From Vibrio hepatarius (GTDB taxonomy: Bacteria; Pseudomonadota; Gammaproteobacteria; Enterobacterales; Vibrionaceae), in the NCBI RefSeq assembly GCF_011806575.1, contig NZ_JAATOO010000004.1, positions 62,001 to 126,000 of the forward strand: 64,000 bases of DNA. Direction: 5' to 3'. Of this stretch, positions 31,587-41,056 are shown piece by piece. Each line of letters begins with the position of its first letter. Within the stretch, counting starts at the first letter, position 1. The translations under genes and the position numbers were made by a program. The notes beneath the pieces are model-generated. The model saw nothing but the letters and a program-made list of their open reading frames with translations, was not told where the DNA came from and did no database searches.

Positions 31587-32929
31587 TGGACGACGTATTT
31601 TTTATCGACGATGAAAGTGACATTCGCCTCGCGATCGAACAAAGCTTCGAGTTAGAGGAAATTTCAGCGCAGTTTTTTGCCAGCGCAGAAGATGCCATGT
31701 TGGCAATCAAGCAACATGGCATGCCTAAAGTGGTGATTACCGACATTTGCTTACCAGGGTTGTCGGGCGAAAACTTACTCTCAACGGTGCTACAGCAAGA
31801 TAAAGACGTACCAGTGATTTTGATTACTGGTCACGGTGATATCTCAATGGCAGTCAACGCGCTGAGAAATGGCGCGTATGATTTTATCGAGAAGCCCTTC
31901 GCCATCGACCGATTAATCGATACCACCAAACGAGCGTTGGAAAAAAGAGAGCTGACCTTAGAAAACCAAGAGTTAAAACGTAGCCTCAAAGTCAGTCAGG
32001 CACTTGGGCCTCGCATCATCGGTGACACACCAGCCATTGGCGCGCTGCGCGATACCATTTTACATATCGCCGACACTGACGCAGACATTCTATTGTTTGG
32101 CGAAACGGGCACGGGTAAAGAGCTGTTTGCTCGTTCGATCCACGAGCAAAGTTCTCGCAGAGAAGCGAACTTTGTCGCCATCAACTGTGGTGCCGTACCA
32201 GAGAATCTGATTGAAAGTGAATTGTACGGACACGAGAAAGGCTCGTTTACCGGCGCCGACGCCAAACGCATCGGTAAGTTTGAACACGCGCAAGGCGGCA
32301 CACTATTTTTAGATGAAATCGAATCCATGCCGATGCAAGCGCAAATCCGCTTACTGAGGGTGTTACAAGAACGAGTGATTGAGCGTGTCGGTTCAAATGA
32401 ACTGATTCCGGTCGATATTCGCGTTATTGCCGCGACAAAAACGGATCTGAAAAAAGCCGCCGAAGAAGGCACATTCCGCGAGGACCTATACTACCGACTT
32501 AACGTAGTGACGTTAGACCTGCCACCACTGCGCCAGCGTAAGGAAGATATCCCTGCGCTGTTCCATCACTTTCTCTTAGTGGCGGCTTCTCGCTACGGTA
32601 AAGCGGTGAACGCCCTACCCGATGCTGATTTACAAACGTTGATGAGTCACGACTGGCCGGGCAACGTGCGTGAACTGCGTAATAGCGCCGAGCGGTTTGT
32701 CTTACTTGGGAACTTGGGCCATCTTAACCCTTCTGCTCGCTCCCAGGTAACGACGCCGCTGGCTGTCCAAGTGGCCGAATTCGAAAAGACGCTCATTGAG
32801 CAAGCGCTATCAAGCAATCATGGCCGTATCAATGAAACTCTAGAGTTACTGCAAGTGGCGAGAAAGACTCTGTATGACAAAATGCAAAAATACGGCCTCG
32901 ACAAAAATAACTACAAAGCTGATGACTAA
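31586..32929 (+). CDS. dctD: Sigma-54-dependent response regulator DctD
   Basis: NtrC-type activator of the dicarboxylate transporter genes. The 447-residue protein has a receiver domain (DDE at residues 8-10, phospho-acceptor D53 in VVITDICLPG), an AAA+ domain with Walker A GETGTGKE, the sigma-54 contact loop GSFTGA and Walker B GGTLFLDEIES, and a C-terminal Fis-type helix-turn-helix (NHGRINETLELLQVARKTLY). The ATG at 31586 is preferred over the in-frame TTG at 31583. Its predicted target is the dctPQM operon about 3.5 kb downstream on the other strand, which has a sigma-54 promoter. Confidence 0.94.
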   Translation: MDDVFFIDDESDIRLAIEQSFELEEISAQFFASAEDAMLAIKQHGMPKVVITDICLPGLSGENLLSTVLQQDKDVPVILITGHGDISMAVNALRNGAYDFIEKPFAIDRLIDTTKRALEKRELTLENQELKRSLKVSQALGPRIIGDTPAIGALRDTILHIADTDADILLFGETGTGKELFARSIHEQSSRREANFVAINCGAVPENLIESELYGHEKGSFTGADAKRIGKFEHAQGGTLFLDEIESMPMQAQIRLLRVLQERVIERVGSNELIPVDIRVIAATKTDLKKAAEEGTFREDLYYRLNVVTLDLPPLRQRKEDIPALFHHFLLVAASRYGKAVNALPDADLQTLMSHDWPGNVRELRNSAERFVLLGNLGHLNPSARSQVTTPLAVQVAEFEKTLIEQALSSNHGRINETLELLQVARKTLYDKMQKYGLDKNNYKADD

Positions 32930-33018
32930 CTAGTACCTTATGATTAATTTCAACGATTTAATTGGGTGTTCTGCAATCTCCGCCAATACTTAGAACGTGA
33001 AAGGGCGGAGAAAAGGCG

Positions 33019-33204
33019 ATGGGCGAAAAAACCAAAGTCAGAGTTATCACAGATACCATTCTACTCGACGGCATTTACCAAACGGAGCAACGTTCAGGTA
33101 AAGACAGGCGAAGAAGTCATTGTGGGAAATGGCGGTTTTATGAGAGACGACGAGGTTTCGACCCTCGTTTTATTCCGATGAAAAAAATAGATGAGGAGGT
33201 CTAG
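33019..33204 (+). CDS. Small basic protein of unknown function (61 aa)
   Basis: A 61-residue frame between dctD and dctM, beginning MGEKTKVRVITDTILLDG with GGAG about 8 bases before the ATG. The second half is strongly basic with repeated Arg pairs (RSGKDRRRSHCG, FYERRRGFDPRF), resembling the RxGxDRR...RR pattern seen in small uncharacterised proteobacterial proteins. The stop codon lies in the loop of the terminator hairpin that follows, so the last codons form the stem. Real gene status is likely but not certain. Confidence 0.6.
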   Translation: MGEKTKVRVITDTILLDGIYQTEQRSGKDRRRSHCGKWRFYERRRGFDPRFIPMKKIDEEV

Positions 33205-33220
33205 CGACCTCCTCTTTTTT
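33193..33220. terminator. Bidirectional terminator between the small basic gene and dctM
   Basis: Perfect stem GAGGAGGTC (33193-33201), loop TAGC, GACCTCCTC (33206-33214), flanked by T-runs in both directions. Confidence 0.9.
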
Positions 33221-33222
33221 GT

Positions 33223-34584
33223 TTACTTGGTGATGATCTCTGGCCCCATCAGTGTGGTTGGCAACCAAGTCGATACCCAAGGAACGTAGGTAACAATGAT
33301 GAGGAATAGGAACATCACTGCCACCCAAGGCAATGCGGCTTTGACCACCTGCATCATCGACATCTTCGCCACACCCGCGGTCACGAAGAGGTTCAATCCG
33401 ACCGGCGGCGTGATCATGCCTATCTCCATGTTCACCACCATCATTATACCTAGGTGAATCGGGTCGATACCCAGCGCAATCGCAATTGGGAAAACCAGCG
33501 GTGCAACGATGATCAACAGACCCGATGGCTCCATGAACTGACCACCAATCAATAGTAATACGTTGACGACAATCAAGAACGTAATCGGACCTAAACCTGC
33601 TGAGAGCATCGATTCAGTGATCATTTGCGGGATGCGTTCTTCCGTCAGTACGTGCTTGAGGATTAGCGCGTTGGCAATGATGAACAACAGCATAATAGTT
33701 AGCTTGCCCGCTTCAAACAGCGTGTGCTTGGTATCTTTATGGACAAAGGCTTCTAGAACTTTCACTACCGCTGGTTTGGTGTTTTCTTTGTCCGCAAATG
33801 GTCCCATATCTTTGTAGATAAAGTTTGCGATTAAGAATGAGTAAACCGCCGCGACCGCTGCCGCCTCTGTAGGGGTAAATACACCACCGTAAATACCACC
33901 AAGAATGATGACAACCAACAGTAGACCCCAGCTCGCATCTTTTGCTGAGGCTAGCATTTCACCCCAACCGACAAACGGCTGCTTTGGTAGGTTCTTCACA
34001 CGCGCTGCAATGTAGATAGCGACCATCAACATTAAGCCAGCCAATAGACCAGGAATAACACCACCAAGGAACATACGCCCAACGGAAACATCAGTCGCCG
34101 CGGCGTACACAACCATTACGATTGATGGCGGGATAAGGATACCCAACGTACCTGCGTTACAAATAACCCCGGCGGCAAAGTCTTTTGAGTAACCGTTTTT
34201 GATCATACCCGCGATAACGATACTACCGATCGCCACTACGGTCGCTGGCGAAGACCCAGACAGTGCCGCAAACATCATACACGCAACAACCGATGCCATA
34301 GCTAGACCGCCGCGGAACCAGCCAACCATCGCAATCGCGAAACGAATAATACGCTTTGCCACACCACCCGTAGACATAAAGCTAGAGGCAAGAATGAAAA
34401 ATGGAATCGCTAAAAGTGTGTAGTGGCCTTCAAAAGCGTTAAATAGGGTCTGTGCAACCGACGCTAGAGATGCATCTGAGTGCCACATTAAAAATAGAAT
34501 ACTGGATAAACCAAGTGATACAGCAATTGGCACGCCCACGAGCATGAAGCCAATTACCATCACGAATAACAATAAAATATCCAT
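33223..34584 (-). CDS. dctM: TRAP dicarboxylate transporter, large permease DctM
   Basis: Sodium-coupled translocating subunit of the C4-dicarboxylate TRAP transporter. The 453-residue protein has around 12 hydrophobic segments and the DctM features SGSSPATVVAIGSIV, GYSKDFAAGVICNAGTLGILIPPS, TPTEAAAVAA and MEIGMITPPVGLNLFV. The ATG at 34584 lies 3 bp after the dctQ stop codon. Last gene of dctPQM; it ends at a bidirectional terminator. Confidence 0.95.
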   Translation of the reverse strand: MDILLLFVMVIGFMLVGVPIAVSLGLSSILFLMWHSDASLASVAQTLFNAFEGHYTLLAIPFFILASSFMSTGGVAKRIIRFAIAMVGWFRGGLAMASVVACMMFAALSGSSPATVVAIGSIVIAGMIKNGYSKDFAAGVICNAGTLGILIPPSIVMVVYAAATDVSVGRMFLGGVIPGLLAGLMLMVAIYIAARVKNLPKQPFVGWGEMLASAKDASWGLLLVVIILGGIYGGVFTPTEAAAVAAVYSFLIANFIYKDMGPFADKENTKPAVVKVLEAFVHKDTKHTLFEAGKLTIMLLFIIANALILKHVLTEERIPQMITESMLSAGLGPITFLIVVNVLLLIGGQFMEPSGLLIIVAPLVFPIAIALGIDPIHLGIMMVVNMEIGMITPPVGLNLFVTAGVAKMSMMQVVKAALPWVAVMFLFLIIVTYVPWVSTWLPTTLMGPEIITK

Positions 34585-34587
34585 GGG

Positions 34588-35286
34588 TTAGCTCTCCTTG
34601 CTCTTGTCGTTGTCTTGGCTGTTGTGTTTGTTTTGTTTAGGCTCCATTGCGTCACCCGCGTCTTTGAGCTCTTCTTTTAATGCTTCAAGTTCTTCTTCCG
34701 CTTCATGACCTGAAATCATTCGGTCCAGCTTGCCTGTCAAAATCTGATACGCGATCTGAGCAAAACGGAACGTTAGCAGCGCCATACCAATCGGCAGTGC
34801 CATGTAGGGAATAAAACGAGGGAGCTTCTCGTAACGCTCACCTTCATTGAGCCAATCCGCCATAAACTGCAACATTTCTGGCATTGGAATGTCGTCGGTT
34901 TCGTACCAAGCACGCTCGGTTGCAAACGGGTACCAGTAGTTCCATGAACCAATCAGAAGCAAGATTGAAAATGTCAAACAACACGCTACCGCAATCAGGG
35001 CGTAGATCTTTCTCAGACCTTCTGGAGCCATGTTGATCACTACGTCGACCCCAATGTGAAAGTGTTTCTTCACACCGTATGACGCACCAACCAGTACCAT
35101 CCAAGCAAAGAGGAATACGGTTAGCTCAAGAGCCCAAAGAATGTTGTCGTTGAATAGATAACGCATAACGACGTTGACAAAAGTCAGCATCGTCATCGTG
35201 CCGAGGAAGAAAGCGATAAGGGTTTCTTCAACCTTGTCGGTAAACTGTCCGACTTTCGCAAAAAATGACTGTTCCATGTGATACAT
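34588..35286 (-). CDS. dctQ: TRAP dicarboxylate transporter, small permease DctQ
   Basis: Four-helix membrane subunit that joins DctM to the periplasmic binding protein. The 232-residue product shows membrane segments at ~17-40, ~52-70, ~96-115 and ~152-172, with the DctQ motif VNVVMRYLFNDNILWALELTVFLFAW in the first half. It carries an unusually long, acidic and lysine-rich cytoplasmic tail (~185-232). Start is ATG 35286, with an alternative ATG at 35277. A hairpin separates it from dctP. Confidence 0.92.
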   Translation of the reverse strand: MYHMEQSFFAKVGQFTDKVEETLIAFFLGTMTMLTFVNVVMRYLFNDNILWALELTVFLFAWMVLVGASYGVKKHFHIGVDVVINMAPEGLRKIYALIAVACCLTFSILLLIGSWNYWYPFATERAWYETDDIPMPEMLQFMADWLNEGERYEKLPRFIPYMALPIGMALLTFRFAQIAYQILTGKLDRMISGHEAEEELEALKEELKDAGDAMEPKQNKHNSQDNDKSKES

Positions 35287-35306
35287 CGCTCGAATCAGGT
35301 GAGTTT

Positions 35307-35327
35307 GGCTCCCGAATTACGGGAGCC
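35307..35327 (-). other. Intercistronic stem-loop between dctP and dctQ
   Basis: Perfect 8-bp stem GGCTCCCG (35307-35314) with CGGGAGCC (35320-35327), loop AATTA, no T-run. Such hairpins after the binding-protein gene commonly protect its mRNA or limit read-through, raising binding protein over membrane subunits; that role is inferred. Confidence 0.65.
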
Positions 35328-35354
35328 GTTTATACCAATCCAGATAGGTATTCG

Positions 35355-36353
35355 TTATTTTTGGTTTGCCGCTAGTGCCGCGTTGATCAAGTCTGAACCA
35401 ATGTCTTTTTCAAACTTGTTCCACACCGGCTTAAGCGCAGTCACCCACTCTTGACGCTGCTCTGGTGTAAGTTCACGAACTACACCACCCGCTTCGATCA
35501 CGTATTGTTTGTTTTGCTTCTCAACACGGTTAGATTCAGCGTTACGAGTTTCAGTCACTTCTTGAAGGATGGTCGCGAATTGGTCACGAACGTCTGCAGG
35601 TAGACTGTCCCACCACTTAGTTGAAGTCACGACTAGGTAATCCAAAATACCGTGGTTGGTTTCAGTGATACCGTCCTGTACTTCGAAGAATTTCTTACCG
35701 TAGATGTTTGACCAAGTGTTTTCCTGACCGTCGATAACTTTAGTTTGTAGACCGCCGTATACTTCAGCAAACGACATCTTTTGTGGGTTTGCGCCAAGTT
35801 GTTCAAACTGAGCAACCAACACGTCAGACGCTTGTACACGGAACTTCAGACCTTTTGCATCTTCAGGAAGAATCAACGGCTTACTCGCTGAAATTTGCTT
35901 CATACCGTTGTGCCAGAACTCCAGACCACGGATACCACGACGGTTCATCGCGTTTTTCAGTTTTTCACCCGCGTCTGAACTTTGGAAACGGTCAACCGCA
36001 TCTACGTCATCAAAAAGGAAAGGAAGGTCAAAAATGCGGAACTTTTTGGTGAATTTCTCAAACTTAGAGAGAGAGGGTGCAGCAAGTTGTACGTCGCCGT
36101 TTAACATCGCTTCAAGTACTTTGTCATCATCGTAAAGCGTAGAGTTAGGGAAAACCTGCATACAAGCTTTGCCATTCATCTCTTCATTAACTCGCTTCTC
36201 TAGTAAAGAAGCTGCAATCCCTTTCGGGTGTTTGTCTGTGTTTGTTACGTGGCTGAACTTGATGACTGTTTCACCTGGGTCACAGTTCGCAGCAGCGTTA
36301 AAACTTGTGACAGCAAGAATAGAAGCAGATAGTAGGGTTAAAGGCTTTAGCAT
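35355..36353 (-). CDS. dctP: TRAP dicarboxylate-binding protein DctP
   Basis: Periplasmic receptor for succinate, malate and fumarate. The 332-residue protein has a Sec signal peptide (cleavage after FNAAA-N, ~22). It has the TRAP receptor pattern IKFSHVTNTDKHPKG, the NGDVQLAAPSLS segment, DLPFLFDD, and LKFRVQASDV with the arginine that binds the carboxylate, followed by QLGANPQKMSFAEVYGGLQTKVIDGQEN. First gene of dctPQM, with a sigma-54 promoter about 58-74 bp upstream of the start. Confidence 0.95.
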   Translation of the reverse strand: MLKPLTLLSASILAVTSFNAAANCDPGETVIKFSHVTNTDKHPKGIAASLLEKRVNEEMNGKACMQVFPNSTLYDDDKVLEAMLNGDVQLAAPSLSKFEKFTKKFRIFDLPFLFDDVDAVDRFQSSDAGEKLKNAMNRRGIRGLEFWHNGMKQISASKPLILPEDAKGLKFRVQASDVLVAQFEQLGANPQKMSFAEVYGGLQTKVIDGQENTWSNIYGKKFFEVQDGITETNHGILDYLVVTSTKWWDSLPADVRDQFATILQEVTETRNAESNRVEKQNKQYVIEAGGVVRELTPEQRQEWVTALKPVWNKFEKDIGSDLINAALAANQK

Positions 36354-36410
36354 TATCGTTCTCCTTAGTAAATGAACAACCCCATCACTGGGCGTTGATA
36401 CATTTATAAG

Positions 36411-36427
36411 GGCAATAACTAAGCCAA
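36411..36427 (-). promoter_or_regulatory. Sigma-54 promoter of dctPQM
   Basis: Minus strand reads TTGGCTTAGTTATTGCC, with GG (-24) and GC (-12) separated by exactly 10 nt, as in the YTGGCAC-N5-TTGCA consensus. The expected transcript start is near 36400, about 47 bp before the dctP ATG. DctD, encoded in the same window, is a sigma-54 activator. Confidence 0.75.
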
Positions 36428-36519
36428 GTTTTCATTTATCCATTTAATTCATTAAAATCATTAGGTTATAATTCACTTTAAAATGGATACATTACTAAGC
36501 TCACAGAATTTTCTTCAAA

Positions 36520-36558
36520 ATGGGTAGAATCCCACCCATACGTTTTTCGCAAATGGGT
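36520..36558 (-). promoter_or_regulatory. Candidate DctD upstream activating sequence
   Basis: An inverted repeat ATGGGT-N8-ACCCAT (36520-36539) plus a third ATGGGT half-site (36553-36558) lie about 95-130 bp upstream of the -24/-12 promoter, the usual distance for an enhancer-binding protein. Assignment to DctD is inference from position. Confidence 0.55.
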
Positions 36559-36599
36559 GAGTTTACACATATTTAACATTAACGAAGCATAGATAAAAC

Positions 36600-36625
36600 A
36601 AATGGCAGCGGTTTCGCTGCCATTT
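36600..36625 (-). terminator. Terminator after the gts operon
   Basis: An 11-bp stem AAATGGCAGCG (36600-36610), loop GTTT, CGCTGCCATTT (36615-36625); the minus strand continues GTTTTATC. It lies 54 bp past the ATPase stop. Confidence 0.8.
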
Positions 36626-36678
36626 AACTTTATTAGGTAACACTCTCTGGAGAGCCCTGTTTACTGTTTGAAAATACC

Positions 36679-37794
36679 CTAGTGAAACTCGATACGTTGC
36701 TCTGTCGACGCATCGAAAAACACCGCTTTGGAAAGGTCAAAGTGCAGTGGCGCAACCTGACCGACTTTAACGTCAAACTCTGGCGACAAGCGACACGCGA
36801 CTTCTTGGTCGTTGACCTTAATCATCGCAATCGTATCAGGTCCCGTTGGCTCAAGGACTTCAAGCTGAAGGTCGAGTTTCGTCGTCGCGGCCGAATCTTG
36901 GTTTTCACTGTCGGTAATGTGTTCAGGACGTAGGCCAATCACGATCTCTTTACCGTCTTGTTCCCTCATCGAAGCAGGCAACTTAATGTGGTGCTCTTGC
37001 GCGTTACTGCCTCTAACTTTGATCACCGGATTTTGCTGCTCATCAAGATCGACCATGGTCTTAATGAAGTTCATCGAGGGCGAGCCCATAAAGCCAGCAA
37101 CAAACATATTATTTGGCTTGTTGTAGATTTCTTGAGGCGTACCGAGTTGCTGCAATTCGCCGTCTTTCATTACTGCAATGCGATCCGCCAGTGTCATCGC
37201 TTCAATCTGATCATGCGTTACGTACACAATCGTCGTGTTCAGTTGCTGGTGAAGGCGCTTGATTTGATGACGCATTTCAACCCGCAACTTGGCATCTAGA
37301 TTCGAAAGTGGTTCGTCGAACAGATACAGCTTCGGGCGTCTGGCAAGCGCACGTCCCATCGCAACACGCTGGCGCTGACCACCTGACAATTGCGAAGGTT
37401 TACGGTCAAGCAGATGGTCAATCTGTAGCATTTCTGCCACACGCTCCACTTCAGCATTGATCGCCTCTTTCGCCATTTTACGAATCTTGAGACCAAATTC
37501 GATATTGCCTCGCACCGTCATATTTGGGTACAACGCATAGGACTGAAACACCATCGCAATATCACGATCTTTCGGTTCGACATTCGACACATTATTGCCA
37601 TCGATAACAATGTCCCCAGAGCTGATATTTTCCAATCCAGCGATGGTATTCATTAGTGTTGATTTACCGCAGCCCGACGGGCCAACCAAGATAAGAAACT
37701 CACCAGAATCAATACTGATATCGATGCCTTTTAAAGTCTCTTGTTCCGCTTTTGGATAGGTTTTACGGATTTGTTTAAGTTCGAGTGTTGCCAT
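36679..37794 (-). CDS. gtsD: Sugar ABC transporter ATP-binding protein (MalK/UgpC type)
   Basis: ATPase that powers the upstream GtsABC-like importer. From the ATG at 37794 ([14 protein letters not shown]) it is 371 residues, the usual size for CUT1 ATPases. Walker A is GPSGCGKST, signature [15 protein letters not shown], Walker [13 protein letters not shown], and the H-loop VTHDQ. The C-terminal ~130 residues form the regulatory OB-fold (RPEHI). The frame stays open 74 codons upstream into the permease gene, but those residues are not family-like. Last gene of the operon. The symbol follows the Pseudomonas gts system and rests on the neighbouring gtsA match. Confidence 0.88.
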   Translation of the reverse strand: MATLELKQIRKTYPKAEQETLKGIDISIDSGEFLILVGPSGCGKSTLMNTIAGLENISSGDIVIDGNNVSNVEPKDRDIAMVFQSYALYPNMTVRGNIEFGLKIRKMAKEAINAEVERVAEMLQIDHLLDRKPSQLSGGQRQRVAMGRALARRPKLYLFDEPLSNLDAKLRVEMRHQIKRLHQQLNTTIVYVTHDQIEAMTLADRIAVMKDGELQQLGTPQEIYNKPNNMFVAGFMGSPSMNFIKTMVDLDEQQNPVIKVRGSNAQEHHIKLPASMREQDGKEIVIGLRPEHITDSENQDSAATTKLDLQLEVLEPTGPDTIAMIKVNDQEVACRLSPEFDVKVGQVAPLHFDLSKAVFFDASTEQRIEFH

Positions 37795-37799
37795 GATAA

Positions 37800-38657
37800 T
37801 TATCCTTTTACCGATCCAGCCGTGAGGCCGCGAACAAAGTATTTTCCTGCTAATACATAAACGAACAGCGTTGGTAGCGCCGCAATGATCGCCGCAGCCA
37901 TATCGACGTTGTACTCTTTCACGCCAGTACTGGTGTTGACGAGGTTGTTCAACGCCACCGTAATTGGCTGTGTTTCGGAGCCTGAATACACCACACCGAA
38001 CAAGAAATCGTTCCAAATCGCGGTAAACTGCCAGATGACTGTCACCATGATGATTGGTGTCGAAATGGGTAATAGAATTTTGAAGAAGATGGTAAAGAAG
38101 CCCGCACCATCCAACTTAGCGGCTTTGACCAATTCATCCGGAATACTGATGTAGAAGTTACGGAAAAATAGTGTGGTAAACGCCATGCCGTAAATGACAT
38201 GAACAATGACTAAGCCAGTAGTGGTATTTGCCAAACCTAGCTTGCCCAGCACCGCTGCCATCGGCAATAAGATCACCTGAAACGGGATAAAGCAACCGAA
38301 CAGCAGTAAGCTGAAAAACAGATTTGAACCACGGAACTGCCATTTGGTCACAACGTAACCATTAAACGCGCCCAATAAAGTTGAGATTGCCACGGCTGGA
38401 ATCACCATTTGGAACGAGTTCCAGAAATAGCCTTTCACCCCTTCACACTTCACGCCAGTACAAGCGCTGTCCCACGCTTTATGCCAAGCATCAAATACCC
38501 ACTCGGTCGGTAAACTCATCAAGTTACCCGCTTTGATGTCAGGCAGTGTTTTGAATGAGGTAATCACCATCACAAACAGTGGCATTAAATAAAATAGACA
38601 AAAGAACACCAATACCGAATAAAGAAACAGTCGAGAGAAATTCACATTGCGCATCAT
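37800..38657 (-). CDS. gtsC: Sugar ABC transporter permease (MalG-like)
   Basis: Inner-membrane permease of 285 residues, six membrane helices. It has the CUT1 EAA-like loop [23 protein letters not shown] that contacts the ATPase. The ATG at 38657 overlaps the stop of the preceding permease by 4 bp (ATGA), so translation is coupled. The periplasmic insertion containing [11 protein letters not shown] may form a disulfide. Substrate inferred from the adjacent binding protein. Confidence 0.87.
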   Translation of the reverse strand: MMRNVNFSRLFLYSVLVFFCLFYLMPLFVMVITSFKTLPDIKAGNLMSLPTEWVFDAWHKAWDSACTGVKCEGVKGYFWNSFQMVIPAVAISTLLGAFNGYVVTKWQFRGSNLFFSLLLFGCFIPFQVILLPMAAVLGKLGLANTTTGLVIVHVIYGMAFTTLFFRNFYISIPDELVKAAKLDGAGFFTIFFKILLPISTPIIMVTVIWQFTAIWNDFLFGVVYSGSETQPITVALNNLVNTSTGVKEYNVDMAAAIIAALPTLFVYVLAGKYFVRGLTAGSVKG

Positions 38658-39577
38658 GATTTTTTCTCCCTAAGCTCTGAGTACAAATAAGGCACGAGGA
38701 TGGCCAGAATACCTGCCAACATCATCACCGCACTCGCCGCGCCCAAGCCAATTTGGCCACGCGTGAATGAGTGCGCATACATAAATAGCGCCGGCAAATC
38801 CGAGGAGTAACCAGGGCCACCAGCCGTCATCGCAGTGACTAAGTCAAAACTCTTAATGGCGATGTGTGACGTGATGATCACTGAACTAAAGAATACTGGG
38901 CGTAAGCAAGGCATGATAATGCGCCAGTAGATGGTTGGCAGGCTCGCGCCGTCGATTTGCGCTGCTTTGATAATGGATGAATCGATACCACGTAACCCAG
39001 CGAGGAACATCGCCATAACAAAACCTGATGACTGCCAAACCGCGGCAATCACTAAGGTGTATACCGACATTTCTGAGTTCACCAACCAGTCGAATTTGAA
39101 GTCAGTAAATCCCCAGTCTTGCACCAGTTTCTCAACACCGAGGCCCGGATTGAGAATCCACTTCCACGCAGTACCCGTGACGATAAACGAGAGCGCCATC
39201 GGATAGAGATAAACGGTTCGAATCGCACCTTCTTGGCGTATATTTTGATCGAGTAATATGGCTAAACCTACGCCTAAACCAATGGCGATAAGCATAAACA
39301 GCAAGCCGAAGATGCCGAGGTTAGTAATTGAAGTGATCCAACGATCGTTTTCCATCAACTTCTCATATTGAGCAAAGCCAACAAAGTTGAAGCTTGGTAG
39401 AAAGCGCGAGTTGGTCAATGACAGTGCCGCCGTCCAGAAAATATAACCGTAAATACATACCACGGTGACCAAGACAGTCGGGGCAAGGACTATTTTCGGT
39501 AACCAATGTTGCAGTCTGTCGGCAAAACTGAGTTTCGCGCGCGACTTATTTGGATACCGATTTACAACGTGCTCCAT
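38654..39577 (-). CDS. gtsB: Sugar ABC transporter permease (MalF-like)
   Basis: First permease of the CUT1 importer, 307 residues with six helices (for example residues ~34-54 and ~89-110) and the conserved coupling loop GIDSSIIKAAQIDGASLPTIYWRIIMP. The basic N-terminus (NRYPNKSRAK) is cytoplasmic. It begins 85 bp after gtsA, separated by a strong hairpin that could lower its expression relative to the binding protein. Confidence 0.87.
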   Translation of the reverse strand: MEHVVNRYPNKSRAKLSFADRLQHWLPKIVLAPTVLVTVVCIYGYIFWTAALSLTNSRFLPSFNFVGFAQYEKLMENDRWITSITNLGIFGLLFMLIAIGLGVGLAILLDQNIRQEGAIRTVYLYPMALSFIVTGTAWKWILNPGLGVEKLVQDWGFTDFKFDWLVNSEMSVYTLVIAAVWQSSGFVMAMFLAGLRGIDSSIIKAAQIDGASLPTIYWRIIMPCLRPVFFSSVIITSHIAIKSFDLVTAMTAGGPGYSSDLPALFMYAHSFTRGQIGLGAASAVMMLAGILAILVPYLYSELREKKS

Positions 39578-39600
39578 AACGAATCCTTACGTCTTAAAGG

Positions 39601-39639
39601 AAAGGGCATACAGGCTCCCCACAAGCCCGTACGCCCTTT
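39601..39639 (-). other. Intercistronic stem-loop between gtsA and gtsB
   Basis: AAAGGGC (39601-39607) pairs with GCCCTTT (39633-39639); inside it ACAGGCT (39610-39616) pairs with AGCCCGT (39624-39630) with one mismatch, loop CCCCACA. No T-run. Probably adjusts the ratio of binding protein to permease. Confidence 0.65.
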
Positions 39640-39662
39640 GGGGTGTGACCAGTCTTGATGGA

Positions 39663-40910
39663 TTAGATCGCCGCTTTCACTGCTTTCGCAAGTTTTTGCG
39701 CCGCTTGTTTCGGATCCGCGTTGTCATCGTTAAAGAAGTTGGTGACGACATCAAAGATTGCACCTTGTGCATAGCTCGTTGTAGACAGGCCGTGCGCCAT
39801 ACTCGGTACTAAGTCGCCCGATTTCGCGCTGGCTTTAAAGGTATCCATAGAGTCCAACGCACACTGGTCAAATTTCGCCATATCCATATCAAGACGGACT
39901 GGGATTGAGCCTTTGTTTAGGTTGAACACTTCTTGGAACTCTTTGGTTAGAATAGTGCGCGCCAAGTCTTGCTGCGCTTTTTGGTTTTCCGCATCGTTCA
40001 GCTCGAAAAACGCGAAACTGTCGATGTTGAAGGTAAATTGCCCCGCAGTACCCGGCGCTGGCGCGCAGATGTAATCTTTACCCGGCATTTTACCCGCAGC
40101 GGTAAATTCACCTTTCGCCCAGTCACCCATGATTTGCATGGCTGCTTCACCGTTGATCACCATAGACGTTGCGACGTTCCAATCGCGTCCTGGAGAGTTG
40201 GCATCGATGTAGTCACGTAGCTTCTTGAATTTGGTGAACACTTCAACCATCTTGTCACCAGACAATACATCCATGTCTAAATCAACAAACGCTTTGTTGT
40301 AGTCTTCACTACCCAATACATCGAGTGCAACCGCTTCGAATACTGTCGCGTCTTGCCATGGTTGACCACCGTGAGCAAGCGGGATAAAACCAGCCGCTTT
40401 GATTTTTTCTGCAGCGGCAAAGAACTCATCCATTGTGGTTGGCAACTCAACGCCTGCTTTTTTCAGTACTTCTGGGTTTGCCCAGATCCAGTTTACGCGG
40501 TGAACGTTAACTGGCACTGCAACATACTCACCGTTGTACTTCATTACTTTGGTGACCACGGATGGCAGGATGTCGTCCCACTTCTCTTGCTTGGCGGTGC
40601 TATCTAGCGAAGTCAGGAAGCCTAAACTGCCCCACTCCTGAATGTCGTGTCCTTTGATTTGTGCCGCTGAAGGAGGGTTACCTGAAACCGCACGCGTTTT
40701 CAGTACCGTCATTGCGGATTCACCGCCGCCACCAGCAACCGCGAAATCTTTCCAAGTGTGATTCTGCTGCTCGAGCATCTCTTTTAGTACCGCAGCTGAT
40801 TTCGCTTCACCGCCGGCAGTCCACCAGTGCAGCACTTCAACTTCGCCCGCGTTAGCAAAATTCGCTGCAGACAAAAGGGAGAGAGTAAGTAGGGTTTTAT
40901 TTAGTTTCAT
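39663..40910 (-). CDS. gtsA: Sugar-binding protein of a glucose-type ABC transporter
   Basis: Periplasmic solute-binding protein, 415 residues, with a Sec signal peptide (cleavage after ANA near residue 21). The mature sequence ([94 protein letters not shown]) closely matches what I recall of Pseudomonas GtsA, the glucose-binding protein. Glucose or a related hexose is therefore the best guess. It lies 144 bp downstream of the two-component pair, with a 22-bp palindrome in the gap. Confidence 0.88.
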   Translation of the reverse strand: MKLNKTLLTLSLLSAANFANAGEVEVLHWWTAGGEAKSAAVLKEMLEQQNHTWKDFAVAGGGGESAMTVLKTRAVSGNPPSAAQIKGHDIQEWGSLGFLTSLDSTAKQEKWDDILPSVVTKVMKYNGEYVAVPVNVHRVNWIWANPEVLKKAGVELPTTMDEFFAAAEKIKAAGFIPLAHGGQPWQDATVFEAVALDVLGSEDYNKAFVDLDMDVLSGDKMVEVFTKFKKLRDYIDANSPGRDWNVATSMVINGEAAMQIMGDWAKGEFTAAGKMPGKDYICAPAPGTAGQFTFNIDSFAFFELNDAENQKAQQDLARTILTKEFQEVFNLNKGSIPVRLDMDMAKFDQCALDSMDTFKASAKSGDLVPSMAHGLSTTSYAQGAIFDVVTNFFNDDNADPKQAAQKLAKAVKAAI

Positions 40911-41034
40911 TATTATCTTCCGTGTATTGGATTAGACATTCAGGCCTACCGCTTAATGACCCCAAGCGTTCTTGCTTGAACTAAAAATGAGTCTATCCAA
41001 TAAGAAAATTTAGATTGAAACAAAGCGTAATTGC

Positions 41035-41056
41035 AATGTAACACAGTTGTTACATT
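41035..41056. promoter_or_regulatory. 22-bp perfect palindrome upstream of gtsA
   Basis: AATGTAAC-N6-GTTACATT, centred about 135 bp before the gtsA ATG and overlapping the last bases of the sensor-kinase gene. A likely operator for the adjacent OmpR-type regulator or another dimeric factor. No T-run follows, so it is not a terminator. Confidence 0.5.

Noticed and set aside
31996..32472. 158-codon frame antisense to dctD
   Set aside because: Covers the conserved AAA+ core of DctD; no independent signals.
37795..38016. 74-codon N-terminal extension of the MalK-type ATPase
   Set aside because: Overlaps the upstream permease gene and lacks family similarity; the ATG at 37794 gives the standard N-terminus.
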